A DNA stretch of 16,747 bases. Source: Planctomycetota bacterium. Lineage in GTDB: Bacteria; Planctomycetota; PUPC01; DSUN01. This document shows, piece after piece, positions 6,101-12,442 of this stretch. Numbering within the stretch: position 1 is the stretch's first letter; each line of letters opens with the position of its first letter. The translations under genes and the position numbers were made by a program. The DNA lies in assembly GCA_016872875.1 (NCBI GenBank), contig VGYW01000166.1, positions 1 through 16,747 of the forward strand. The letters run 5' to 3'. The notes under the pieces were generated by a model that searched no databases, was not told the DNA's origin, and saw only the letters and a list, made by a program, of their open reading frames with translations.

Positions 6101-8738
6101 GGGCAGGGCGCTCATGACCATCGAGACCGACCGCATTCATCTCGCACAGGTCGTCTCCCTTGAGAAGAACACGGCGGAGTTCACGTTCCCCGTGAGCGCG
6201 GCCCTCGGCCCCAACGCCTACTGCTCGGCCACAGTCGTCCGCAGGACGGCGCCCGGCAGCCAGTGGGCGCTCCAGCGGGCCTACGGCACGGTGCCCGTGC
6301 GGCTCGACAACAAGCCGCGCCAGCTCAAGGTGGAGGTGGAAAGCCCCGAGGAGACCCGCCCCGGCAGGCCGCTGCGCGTGGCGCTCCGCGTGCGCGACGC
6401 CGCGGGAGCCGGGCGCAAGGCCGAGGTCACGTTCGCCGCGGTGGACGAGGGCATCTGCCAACTGACCCGCTACGAGACGCCTGACCCGTGGGGCTTCTTC
6501 TTCGCCAAGCGGGCGCTGGGCGTCGCCACGAGCGACGTCTTCGCCCACCTGATGCCGGAGCCAGAGAAGCGCAAGGTGGGCGCCGACAGCGCCCCCGGCG
6601 GCGACGGCGGCGATGCCGACGGCTACGACCCAAGGATGCTCAACCCCGTGGGAGTCCAGAGGGTCAAACAGGTCGCCTTCTGGAAGGCGGGCATCGAAAC
6701 CGGCGATGACGGCAATGCCGAGGTGGTGGTGGACGTGCCGGAGTTCACGGGCCAGTTGCGCCTCATGGCCGTGGCCGCCTCCGGGAGCGACTTCGGGGCG
6801 TCCGACAGGCCGGCCCGCGTCAAGCAGCCCCTCATGGTGCAGACATCCTTCCCGCGCTTCCTGGCCCCGGGCGACGAGTTCACCATCCCCGTCACAATCT
6901 TCAACAACACGGGCAAGAGCGGCCAGGTGGCTGTCAAGGTCGAGAGCACCGCGGGGGTCGTCATTCTCTCCGACGCGCCGCGGCAGGTCGCAGTCGAGAG
7001 CGGACGCGAGGCGACCGTTCAGATTGCCGCGCGGGCGCCCGTCGTGCCGGGAGCGGCCACAGTCTCGGTGGAGGCGCGCCTGGGCGACGAGACGGCCGTC
7101 GAGCGGGTGGAGCTGCCCGTGCGCCCCCCGACGACCCTACAGTTCGCCACCGGCAATGGCTCCGTGAGGGCAGGGCAAACCGCCGCCTTCGCCGTGCCGG
7201 GCGACTGGGTGAAGGGGACTGAGCGCTACTGGCTCTCGCTCTCGCCCCTGCCGACGCTCAACCTGGGGGCGAGCCTTCGATACCTCATCCACTATCCCTA
7301 CGGCTGCATCGAGCAGACGACCTCGACCGCCTTCCCGCTCCTCTACCTGGGCGACGTGGCGAAGGCCGCGGAGCCAGAGCTTGAGGGCAAGGAGATCGAG
7401 CCCGTCGTGCAGGCGGGCATTGACCGCGTGTTCTCGATGCAGACGTATTGCGGCGGCTTCGGCTTCTGGCCAGGCTACGGCGAGGTCTACGCCTGGGGCA
7501 GCGTCTACGCCACGCACTTCCTCGTCGAAGCCAGGAAGGCCGGCTACGACGTACCGAAGGACAACCTCGACGCCGCCCTCGGCTACCTGGAGGGGCTGCT
7601 CAGCGAGGACAGGGGCGAGGGTGGCACAGGCATCTTGCCTGTGAAGGCATACGCCTGCTTCGTCCTCGCCGCCGCGGGCAAGCCCAACCGCTCCTGGACG
7701 CTTCGCCTCCTGGAGGCGAAGGAGGAGTTGCCGGCCTACTCGCGGTTCCACGTGGCCGGGGCGCTCGCCGCGATGAAGGAGACCAAGCTGGCGGACACGC
7801 TGATCGCCGCGGCCGCGCTCCCGCCCGTCGCCAAGGCGCGGGACACCGGCGACCTCCTCCACTCCTCGGCGCGCGAGGCCGCGATACTCCTCTCGGTCTA
7901 CCTCGACCTCAGGAGCGGCCATCCGAACGTCCCGCTCCTCGTCGGGCGCCTGGCCGACGGGATGAAGGATGGCCGCTGGATGACCACCCAGGAGAACGCC
8001 TTCGCGCTCCTTGCGATGGGCAAGTACGCCCGCCGACTCGGAACCGAGAAGTCGGACTTCAAGGCCGACGTGACTCTGGCTGGGAAAACGCTCGCCACCC
8101 TCACAAGCAAGGACAACCTGCTCCTGAAGCCTAAGGACCTCGGGGGCAAGGAGGTGCAGATCGCAGTCCAGGGCACAGGCACCCTCTACTACTACTGGGG
8201 CGCCGAGGGCATCCCGACGAAGGAGGCCGCGGCCGAGCGCGACACGAGCCTGAAGGCCCGCCGTCGCTTCCTCTCGCGCGACGGCGCCGAGCTCGACCTG
8301 CGGAGCATCAAGCAGGGCGAGATCGCCATCGTCGAGCTCACCCTCGACAACGGCGTGGCGGTGAAGAACCTGGTGGTGAACGACCTGCTGCCCGCCGGCT
8401 TCGAGATTGAGAATCCGCGCCTCAGCCCCGGGCCGAGTTTCGGGTTTCCAGTTTCGGGTTTCGAGTCGCCCGATTCGGAACGCGAAACGCGAAACGCGAA
8501 ACACGGAACGCGAAACGCCATCCGGCCGCTGAACACCGACCGAGTTGAGATGCGGGACGACCGGCTGATCCTGTTCGCCGATCTGGACGTTTCGGGCGTC
8601 TGGCGGCACCGCTACGTCGTCCGAGCCGTCACCTGCGGGCGCTTCAGGTTGCCCGCGCTCAACGCCTTCTGCATGTACAACCCCGAGATATGCAGCACTC
8701 ACGGAGCCGGCACTGTTGAGATCACCGGCCGCCAATAA
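3192..8738 (+). CDS. Bacterial alpha-2-macroglobulin, thioester type, membrane-anchored
   Basis: A complete 1848-residue bacterial alpha-2-macroglobulin, similar in size to or somewhat longer than the YfhM/ECAM class. The ATG at 3192 has GGAGG (3181-3185) at 6 nt. Residues about 9-28 (VWVTGLFAAINIAGLAVIAS) form a signal anchor without lipobox, so it is likely tethered in the inner membrane facing outward. Macroglobulin domains follow: YADRGIYRPGSQVALHALVR (YRPG 564-567), VEEFMPDR, YAPGETARVLVK, and AVDEGICQLTRYETPDPWGFFF. A Gly/Asp-rich stretch from about 1122 to 1150 is the candidate bait region. The thioester motif is intact: PYGCIEQTTS with Cys1372 and Gln1375. The family traps proteases: bait cleavage exposes the thioester, which links covalently to the attacker. 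The C terminus (CMYNPEIC) looks complete. Oddities are four repeat insertions read in frame at residues 731-747, 843-850, 1477-1484 and about 1749-1776. It overlaps or abuts pbpC, its usual partner. Confidence 0.95.
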   Translation: MRAILAKRWVWVTGLFAAINIAGLAVIASQLRGRAAALRVEAFEPQGEAGPDAELQVRFSQLMAAQEEAGKEAGAELLKLTPATTGQLVWADRMTLAFRPAAKLPMATPFVATVSRKCTSLLGHSLGADATFSFHTAPLRVEAVRQLEGSPHRGLRLAVEFNAKVAPDAARPHIALAGEGGRSIGFSLGGYTPSQAVTLTTQWFPEDKLRVTVRKGLRGLDGPLGLEADWAQDLRIEARLRIQGVAARARTPDDVAIVVTCNQQADLDSAPRHIQVEPKTEFKLVPNYDGFQLRGAFASGRRYKITFGKDLAARNGSVLGKDEVRSVLIPDIEPSLHFRTTGIYLGAQGSMLLPLECVNVREAQLAIDQVYPNNVVHYLRDARHRSADSDLSRRVHQEKLVLPQRPNERQVKELDLRKLLGADARGLFLATAHKDDVRWSGGAEKLVLITDLALTVKRSESDMLVWVTSLSAVQPVEGATVAVFSKANQQVHSGTTDASGIAHLKGVDWTGERAPFLVAATKGNDTGVIELDDTQLDDSELDTGGRPYLAKGYEAFVYADRGIYRPGSQVALHALVRGKDMEVPKPFPIQFRIVRPDGRVFRTLNAKLNQWGSAGAAVEVPSHALTGRYSVEVRLPGSETAIGHRTFQVEEFMPDRMKVALKADEKRYRAGDEVAVTVKATHLFGAPAADREVEAECRFVARDFASDKFPGYRFSDGAKKLVAQPVRLCPGGTGVPPVATGKMPVPPEDAGAGNQVAMPMVLDRNGERVLTVKLPKEMAPPSAVQAVVTASVKELGGRAVSAAVALDVDCYPHYIGLARASKEYARVQTPEKLLVVALKPANGGTGFQPVAGPLPLEGTVYRVIWNTVLKLQEGSYRFVSEREERAVEPLACTIADGRGEAAFTPKDLGEYIVRLRDKASGASADLSFYCAGEGDVPWTLDKPARVELVADKPAYAPGETARVLVKAPFAGRALMTIETDRIHLAQVVSLEKNTAEFTFPVSAALGPNAYCSATVVRRTAPGSQWALQRAYGTVPVRLDNKPRQLKVEVESPEETRPGRPLRVALRVRDAAGAGRKAEVTFAAVDEGICQLTRYETPDPWGFFFAKRALGVATSDVFAHLMPEPEKRKVGADSAPGGDGGDADGYDPRMLNPVGVQRVKQVAFWKAGIETGDDGNAEVVVDVPEFTGQLRLMAVAASGSDFGASDRPARVKQPLMVQTSFPRFLAPGDEFTIPVTIFNNTGKSGQVAVKVESTAGVVILSDAPRQVAVESGREATVQIAARAPVVPGAATVSVEARLGDETAVERVELPVRPPTTLQFATGNGSVRAGQTAAFAVPGDWVKGTERYWLSLSPLPTLNLGASLRYLIHYPYGCIEQTTSTAFPLLYLGDVAKAAEPELEGKEIEPVVQAGIDRVFSMQTYCGGFGFWPGYGEVYAWGSVYATHFLVEARKAGYDVPKDNLDAALGYLEGLLSEDRGEGGTGILPVKAYACFVLAAAGKPNRSWTLRLLEAKEELPAYSRFHVAGALAAMKETKLADTLIAAAALPPVAKARDTGDLLHSSAREAAILLSVYLDLRSGHPNVPLLVGRLADGMKDGRWMTTQENAFALLAMGKYARRLGTEKSDFKADVTLAGKTLATLTSKDNLLLKPKDLGGKEVQIAVQGTGTLYYYWGAEGIPTKEAAAERDTSLKARRRFLSRDGAELDLRSIKQGEIAIVELTLDNGVAVKNLVVNDLLPAGFEIENPRLSPGPSFGFPVSGFESPDSERETRNAKHGTRNAIRPLNTDRVEMRDDRLILFADLDVSGVWRHRYVVRAVTCGRFRLPALNAFCMYNPEICSTHGAGTVEITGRQ
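5382..5431 (+). repeat. GTGGCACAGGC palindromic repeat, in frame in the macroglobulin gene (copy 1)
   Basis: GGTGGCACAGGC (5382-5393) pairs with GCCTGTGCCACC (5420-5431), with an internal second GCCTGTGGCCACAGGC palindrome. It is read as GGTGVPPVATGKMPVPP (residues 731-747), low-complexity sequence unlike macroglobulin strands. Confidence 0.9.
5718..5741 (+). repeat. GTGGCACAGGC repeat, in frame in the macroglobulin gene (copy 2)
   Basis: GGTGGCACAGGC followed by TTCCA and GCCTGTG forms a hairpin with 7-bp CACAGGC arms. It is read as GGTGFQPV (residues 843-850). Confidence 0.85.
7620..7643 (+). repeat. GTGGCACAGGC repeat, in frame in the thioester domain (copy 3)
   Basis: GGTGGCACAGGC, ATCTT, GCCTGTG: the same half-palindrome as copies 1 and 2, read as GGTGILPV (residues 1477-1484) about 100 residues after the thioester Cys1372, in the alpha-helical thioester domain. 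Confidence 0.85.
8437..8518 (+). repeat. GCGAAAC heptamer inverted repeat, in frame near the macroglobulin C terminus
   Basis: A left arm of TTTCGGG-type units (8437-8463) faces a right arm of repeated GCGAAAC (about 8480-8518), giving an imperfect stem-loop. It is read as about 27 residues (including FGFPVSGFE and ERETRNAKHGTRNA) between IENPRLS and NTDRVEMRDD, two segments that normally lie close together in the C-terminal domain. Confidence 0.8.
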
Positions 8739-11436
8739 TCCGGCGCACGCAGAATGTCTGCGGGCGCTCAGCAAGGAGAGAACCCTCCTCCCTCTCCCTC
8801 GGGGAGAGGGCTGGGGTGAGGGTGCTGGCTCTCCCGCGAGCCGCACGGAAGGCACCCTCACCCGCCCGCCGGGGGCGGGCGACCTCTCCCCAAGGGAGAG
8901 GTGGAGGCCATCGAACCCGAGGCTAGACGGATTGCAAGGCCTGTGCCACCACCGCTGGCGGCGGAGGCTGTGCGCCGCGGCATTCGCTGCGCTCCTCCTG
9001 CCCAAGCTGGCGTACCTGGCGCTCTGCGTGCTCTTCCCGTTCCCGCAGCGGCACCTGGAGCGCCTTGCGAACCCGGCGGCCGCGCCGCGGGTGCTCGACC
9101 GCAAGGGGAACACGCTCGGCGCGTTCGTGGCAGCCGACGACTGCTGGTCCTTCCCCGTCCCGCTCTCCGAAATCAGCCCCAGCCTGATCAAGGCGACGAT
9201 TGCGGCGGAGGACAAGCGCTTCTACTCGCACGACGGGGTTGACTATCCCGCCGTCGCGCGCGCCGCGTGGTCGAACCTCTGGCGCGGGCGAACGGTCTCA
9301 GGGGCATCCACGCTCACGATGCAGACGATTCGGCTCCTCGAGCCGCGCCGCCGAACCCTGTGGGCCAAACTCGTCGAGGCATTCCGCGCGCGCCAGCTCG
9401 AAGGGCGGCGCTCAAAGGACGAAATCCTCGCCGGCTACCTGAACCTCGCCCCCTACGGCGGGAACCTGGTGGGGGCCGAGGCGGCGTCGCTCGCCTGGTT
9501 CGGCAAGCGGGCGCGCGACCTCACCATCGCCGAGGCCGCACTCCTGGCCGGCCTGCCCCAGGCTCCCTCGAGGCTGCGGCCCGACCGCTTTCCCGAGAGG
9601 GCAATGGCACGACGTGACCAGGTGCTACGCCAATTGCGGATTGCGGATTGCGGATTGCGGATTGAAATCCGAAATCCGAAATCGGAAATCCGAAATCCTC
9701 AATTCGCTCTTCTCGTCCGCCGCAGGCATCCTGACAAGCCTTGCCTTAGGACGACCCTCGACCCATCGGTGCAGCATGCGGCGGAGACCGCGCTTAGAGA
9801 GGGCGTGGCCGCGCTCCGCGAGGCAGGAGTGTCGAACGGCGCGGCAGTGGTCATCGAGAACGAGTGCTCCGCCCTGCGGGCGATGGTCGGCTCCTGCGAC
9901 TTCTTCTCGGAGGAGGACGACGGGCAGGTGAACGGGGCGACGGCGCCCCGCTCGCCCGGCTCGGCCCTCAAGCCCTTCACCTACGCCCTCGCCTTCGAGC
10001 GCGGCCTGTGCCTGCCCGACACGGTGCTGCCCGACGTTCCCGCGAGCTACACGGGCTACGAGCCTGCGAACTACGACCGCGACTTCCGCGGGGCGGTGAG
10101 CGCGCGCGAGGCACTCGCCGCCTCGCTCAACCTGCCCGCCGTGCGCCTCCTCCGCGAGGCCGGCCACAGGAACCTCCACGCCTTCCTCAAGGAGCTGGGC
10201 ATCTCCACCCTCACGCGCGACCCTGACCACTATGGCCTGGCCCTCACCCTCGGCTCGGTGGAGGTCACGCTGCTGGAGCTGACCCAGGCCTACGCCACGC
10301 TGGCCCGCCTCGGGCTCTCCCGCCCGCTGCGATTCCTGGAAGACGAGCCAGTGGCCGAGGGGCAGCGGGTCCTCTCGGAGGGTGCCGCCTACCTTGTGGC
10401 CGACATCCTGTCGGACACGACGCGTCTCGGCGGCAAGCCGCTCTGGAGGTCCGCGCAGGGGCAGCTCCGCATGGCGTGGAAGACCGGCACCTCGCACGGC
10501 CATCGGGACGCCTGGACCATCGCCTACACGCCGCGGCACACGGTCGGGGTGTGGCTTGGGAACTTCAGCGGCCGCCCGGCGCGGGGGCTGGTGGGCATCC
10601 AGGCCGCGGCGCCCATCGCCGCGCGGATTCTCGACCAGGTCGAGGCGGGGCAGCCGGCCGCCTGGTTCCCCAAGCCCGATTCGGTCGAGTTGCGCCCGCT
10701 TTGCGCCGCGAGCGGCTTGCCGCCCGGGCCACACTGCCCCGCCACCCGCCCCGGTCTCTGGCTCAATTGCGGATTGGCGATTGCGGATTGCGGATTGGAA
10801 TCCGAAATCCGAAATCCGAAATCCGAAGAGTCTCACGCAGAGGCAGCAGAGGAGCAGAGGCAGCAGAGAAGATCGGGATCGGGATTGAGATCGGAAATCG
10901 GAAATCGGAAATCGGAAATCGGAAATCGAAAATGCCCCGCCCACGTGTCTGTGAAGGTGGATGCGGCGACAGGCGCGCGGCTCTGCCCGCGCTGCGCCGG
11001 CGGCAAGGAGCAGGTTACGCGCGTGGCGGAGGCCTGGCCGCCCGAGCTGGCGGCCTGGCTGCGGCGCCACGGCCAGGGCCGCGACCTCCTGCCCGAGCAC
11101 AACCCCCAGTGCACCGCCCATTGCGGATTGGCGATTGCGGATTGCGGACTGAAATCCGAAATCCGAAATCCGAAATCCGAGATTTCCGATGCCCCTCACA
11201 TTCTCTCGCCAGCGAACGGGCAGACCTACCTGCTGCTGCCCGATGCCGCCGAGCAGCGGCTACAGTTGCGGGCGGCGAGCCGTGCGCCCAGGCTCTATTG
11301 GTTCGTGGGCGGCGCGCTCTTCGCCACGGCCGGCCCCCTCGACCCCGCCTTCTGGCCCCTCGCGCGCGGCACCCACCGCATCACCTGCGCCGACGATGCG
11401 GGGAACGCAGCGACTGTGACGGTATGCGTGAGATGA
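8716..11436 (+). CDS. pbpC: Penicillin-binding protein 1C (GT51 glycosyltransferase / transpeptidase)
   Basis: A bifunctional peptidoglycan synthase, 906 residues from TTG 8716 (GGAG at 8703-8706) or 834 from TTG 8932. No in-frame ATG or GTG starts before the membrane segment, and the earlier start reads through repeat DNA, so the N terminus is uncertain. Residues below count from 8716. A membrane anchor lies at about 86-108. The GT51 domain shows EDKRFYSHDG (Glu165), GASTLTMQ (196-203), KDEILAGYLNLAPYGG and AEAALLAGLPQAPS. The transpeptidase shows SALK (Ser416 nucleophile), SLN (470-472) and KTGTS (Lys589). The last 80 residues (ILSPANGQTYLLLPD, LYWFVGGALF, ARGTHRITCAD) are the BiPBP_C domain that distinguishes PBP1C. 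It polymerises and possibly cross-links glycan at the outer face of the membrane. It is coupled to the macroglobulin gene. Repeat-derived peptides occupy both interdomain linkers (306-331, 684-739, 802-825), and the usual spacer between the GT51 and transpeptidase domains looks shortened. Confidence 0.93.
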   Translation: MRSPAANNPAHAECLRALSKERTLLPLPRGEGWGEGAGSPASRTEGTLTRPPGAGDLSPRERWRPSNPRLDGLQGLCHHRWRRRLCAAAFAALLLPKLAYLALCVLFPFPQRHLERLANPAAAPRVLDRKGNTLGAFVAADDCWSFPVPLSEISPSLIKATIAAEDKRFYSHDGVDYPAVARAAWSNLWRGRTVSGASTLTMQTIRLLEPRRRTLWAKLVEAFRARQLEGRRSKDEILAGYLNLAPYGGNLVGAEAASLAWFGKRARDLTIAEAALLAGLPQAPSRLRPDRFPERAMARRDQVLRQLRIADCGLRIEIRNPKSEIRNPQFALLVRRRHPDKPCLRTTLDPSVQHAAETALREGVAALREAGVSNGAAVVIENECSALRAMVGSCDFFSEEDDGQVNGATAPRSPGSALKPFTYALAFERGLCLPDTVLPDVPASYTGYEPANYDRDFRGAVSAREALAASLNLPAVRLLREAGHRNLHAFLKELGISTLTRDPDHYGLALTLGSVEVTLLELTQAYATLARLGLSRPLRFLEDEPVAEGQRVLSEGAAYLVADILSDTTRLGGKPLWRSAQGQLRMAWKTGTSHGHRDAWTIAYTPRHTVGVWLGNFSGRPARGLVGIQAAAPIAARILDQVEAGQPAAWFPKPDSVELRPLCAASGLPPGPHCPATRPGLWLNCGLAIADCGLESEIRNPKSEESHAEAAEEQRQQRRSGSGLRSEIGNRKSEIGNRKCPAHVSVKVDAATGARLCPRCAGGKEQVTRVAEAWPPELAAWLRRHGQGRDLLPEHNPQCTAHCGLAIADCGLKSEIRNPKSEISDAPHILSPANGQTYLLLPDAAEQRLQLRAASRAPRLYWFVGGALFATAGPLDPAFWPLARGTHRITCADDAGNAATVTVCVR
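8781..8901 (+). repeat. Composite palindromic element (CCCTCTCCC / GGTGAGGGTGC type) at the start of pbpC
   Basis: Three nested elements occur. Hairpin CCCTCTCCC-TCG-GGGAGAGGG spans 8790-8810. GGGTGAGGGTGC (8814-8825) is inverted at 8852-8863. Hairpin CCTCTCCC-CAA-GGGAGAGG spans 8883-8901. This is the widespread intergenic type reading 'CTCTCCC...GAGAGGG...GGGGTGAGGGTG'. It fills the span between the macroglobulin stop and the PBP1C membrane segment and may shape pbpC translation. Confidence 0.85.
9632..9711 (+). repeat. GGATTGC/GAAATCC heptamer stem-loop in pbpC (site 1)
   Basis: A left arm of four to five GGATTGC heptamers is followed by a right arm of GAAATCC heptamers. The arms are near-complementary, with one mismatch per unit. 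It is read in frame as residues about 306-331 (IADCGLRIEIRNPKSEIRNP), exactly at the junction of the GT51 and transpeptidase domains. Confidence 0.9.
10764..10827 (+). repeat. GGATTGC/GAAATCC heptamer stem-loop in pbpC (site 2a)
   Basis: Same heptamer family as 9632-9711, read as CGLAIADCGLESEIRNPKSE. It lies after the transpeptidase domain in the linker before BiPBP_C. Confidence 0.9.
10828..10870 (+). repeat. CTCACGCAGAGGC-type tract between two heptamer repeats
   Basis: A purine-rich tract of GCAGAGG/GCAGCAGAG units, read as SHAEAAEEQRQQRR, lies between two different heptamer tracts. It resembles the 'TCTCACGCAGAGGCGCAGAG' repeat of intergenic DNA in other bacteria. Confidence 0.7.
10871..10932 (+). 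repeat. GGAAATC heptamer tract in pbpC (site 2b)
   Basis: GATCGGGATCGGGATTGAGATC is followed by at least four tandem GGAAATC units, read as RSEIGNRKSEIGNRK. With site 2a it makes a linker of about 55 repeat-derived residues (684-739). Confidence 0.85.
11119..11190 (+). repeat. GGATTGC/GAAATCC heptamer stem-loop in pbpC (site 3)
   Basis: A third in-frame copy, read as CGLAIADCGLKSEIRNPKSE (residues about 802-825), immediately before the BiPBP_C domain. The flanking sequence between sites 2 and 3 contains Cys pairs (CPAHV, CPRCAGG), possibly a small zinc or disulphide knot. Confidence 0.9.
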
Positions 11437-11444
11437 GCGGGAGA

Positions 11445-11546
11445 AGTGGATGAATGGATGAGTGGATGAATGGATGGGTGAAAGAGAAGCCGGCGACTGG
11501 TTCCTCTTGCATTCATCCAATCATCCACCCATCCAATCATCCACTC
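11445..11546. repeat. TGGATGAA inverted repeat between convergent pbpC and yggS
   Basis: Tandem GTGGATGAATGGATGA units (11445-11480) face complementary ATCCAATCATCCACC units (11511-11546) around a 30-nt loop, an imperfect stem of about 36 bp. It sits between the pbpC stop (11436) and the yggS 3' end, so it could act as a bidirectional stop signal, although no T-run follows. Its right arm encodes the last residues of YggS (VDDWMGG). Confidence 0.85.
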
Positions 11547-12237
11547 CCCTGAAGAGCGCCGTGCCGATTCGGACCATCGTGGCGCCCTCCTCGATGGCCA
11601 CCTCGAAGTCCTGGGTCATGCCCATCGAGAGGTGAGGCAGGGCGAGGCCGGTGGCGGCGCGGGCCTTCGCGGCCAGCTCGCGCAAGGCAACGAAGACCGG
11701 GCGGCTGGCTTCAGGGTCCTCCGCAAAGGGCGCCATCGTCATCAGGCCCTCCACCCGCAAGAGCGGAAGGGGCGCGAGCGCGTCCAGGAGCGCCGGGAGC
11801 TCGCCGGGCCTGAGGCCGAACTTCGCCTCCTCGCCGCTGACGTTGCACTCGATGAGGAGGGGCACTTTCCGCTGGTCGAGGGCCGCGCGCCGCTCGAGCT
11901 CCTCCGCGAGGTGGAGGCTGTCCACGGTCTCTATCCGCTCGAAGAGGCGGAGCGCGTGCCTCACCTTGTTTGTCTGGAGGTGGCCGATCATGTGCCAGCG
12001 GAGGCCGAGGGTGCCGCCGAGGGCGTCCTGCTTGGCGAGGGCGTCCTGCACGCGGTTCTCGCCGAGGTCGGTGACGCCGAGCGCCGGGAGGGCGCGGATG
12101 GCGGCTGGGCCGACGGACTTGGTGGCGGCGACCAGGAGGACTTCTGAAGCTGCGCGCCCGGCCCGCCGGCATGCGGCGGCCATGCGCCCCCGCACGGCTC
12201 GGAGGTTGCCCGCGAGAATCTCAGAGCACCCGCCCAT
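11521..12237 (-). CDS. yggS: YggS/PLPBP-family pyridoxal phosphate homeostasis protein
   Basis: A 238-residue cytoplasmic PLP-binding protein of the YggS/YBL036C family, with a single alanine-racemase-like barrel, known to keep vitamin B6 and amino-acid pools in balance. Visible motifs are LLVAATKSV with the PLP lysine Lys40, LGENRVQD, WHMIGHLQTNKV, LLIECNVSGEEAKFGL and SMGMTQDFEVAIEEGATMVRIGTALF, which binds the phosphate. The length is typical. The ATG at 12237 fits the normal family N terminus (EILAGNLRAVRGRMAAACRRAGR), but no good ribosome site or promoter is visible. The gene may be read from the upstream SpoIIE-like gene across 205 nt of repeat-bearing spacer. The C terminus is odd: after RIGTALF it ends RGVDDWMGG, encoded by the TGGATGAA repeat, so the original stop was probably replaced. 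Confidence 0.93.
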   Translation of the reverse strand: MGGCSEILAGNLRAVRGRMAAACRRAGRAASEVLLVAATKSVGPAAIRALPALGVTDLGENRVQDALAKQDALGGTLGLRWHMIGHLQTNKVRHALRLFERIETVDSLHLAEELERRAALDQRKVPLLIECNVSGEEAKFGLRPGELPALLDALAPLPLLRVEGLMTMAPFAEDPEASRPVFVALRELAAKARAATGLALPHLSMGMTQDFEVAIEEGATMVRIGTALFRGVDDWMGG

Positions 12238-12298
12238 TCATCAGTCCACCCGTACTCTTGGCGCGTGGCCCCCGCTACAGTGACCAGCCGCTTCCTGC

Positions 12299-12394
12299 AT
12301 CGTCCTCGTCCCTCGTCCTCGTCCTTCGTCCTCGATTCCCCTGGCGTGAGGAGAGGAGTCGAGGACGAGGACGATGGACGAGGACGAGGACGAT
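12299..12394. repeat. CGTCCTC stem-loop repeat, copy 1
   Basis: Arms ATCGTCCTCGTCC (12299-12311) and GGACGAGGACGAT (12382-12394) close a hairpin of tandem CGTCCTC-like units. It fills much of the 205-nt spacer between the SpoIIE-like stop and the yggS start. A 24-base core (12350-12373) recurs, inverted, at 14980-15003. Confidence 0.9.
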
Positions 12395-12442
12395 CGGAGG
12401 AGGCCAGAGGTGCCGCCGCAACTGCGGGCCGTGCCGACGCAC

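Noticed and set aside
7137..9215. A 692-codon open frame on the minus strand
   Set aside because: It is antisense to the macroglobulin and pbpC genes and runs through repeat DNA; no domain is visible.
9632..11190. CRISPR-like array
   Set aside because: The units are 7 bases, contiguous and inside a coding frame, with no unique spacers and no cas genes.
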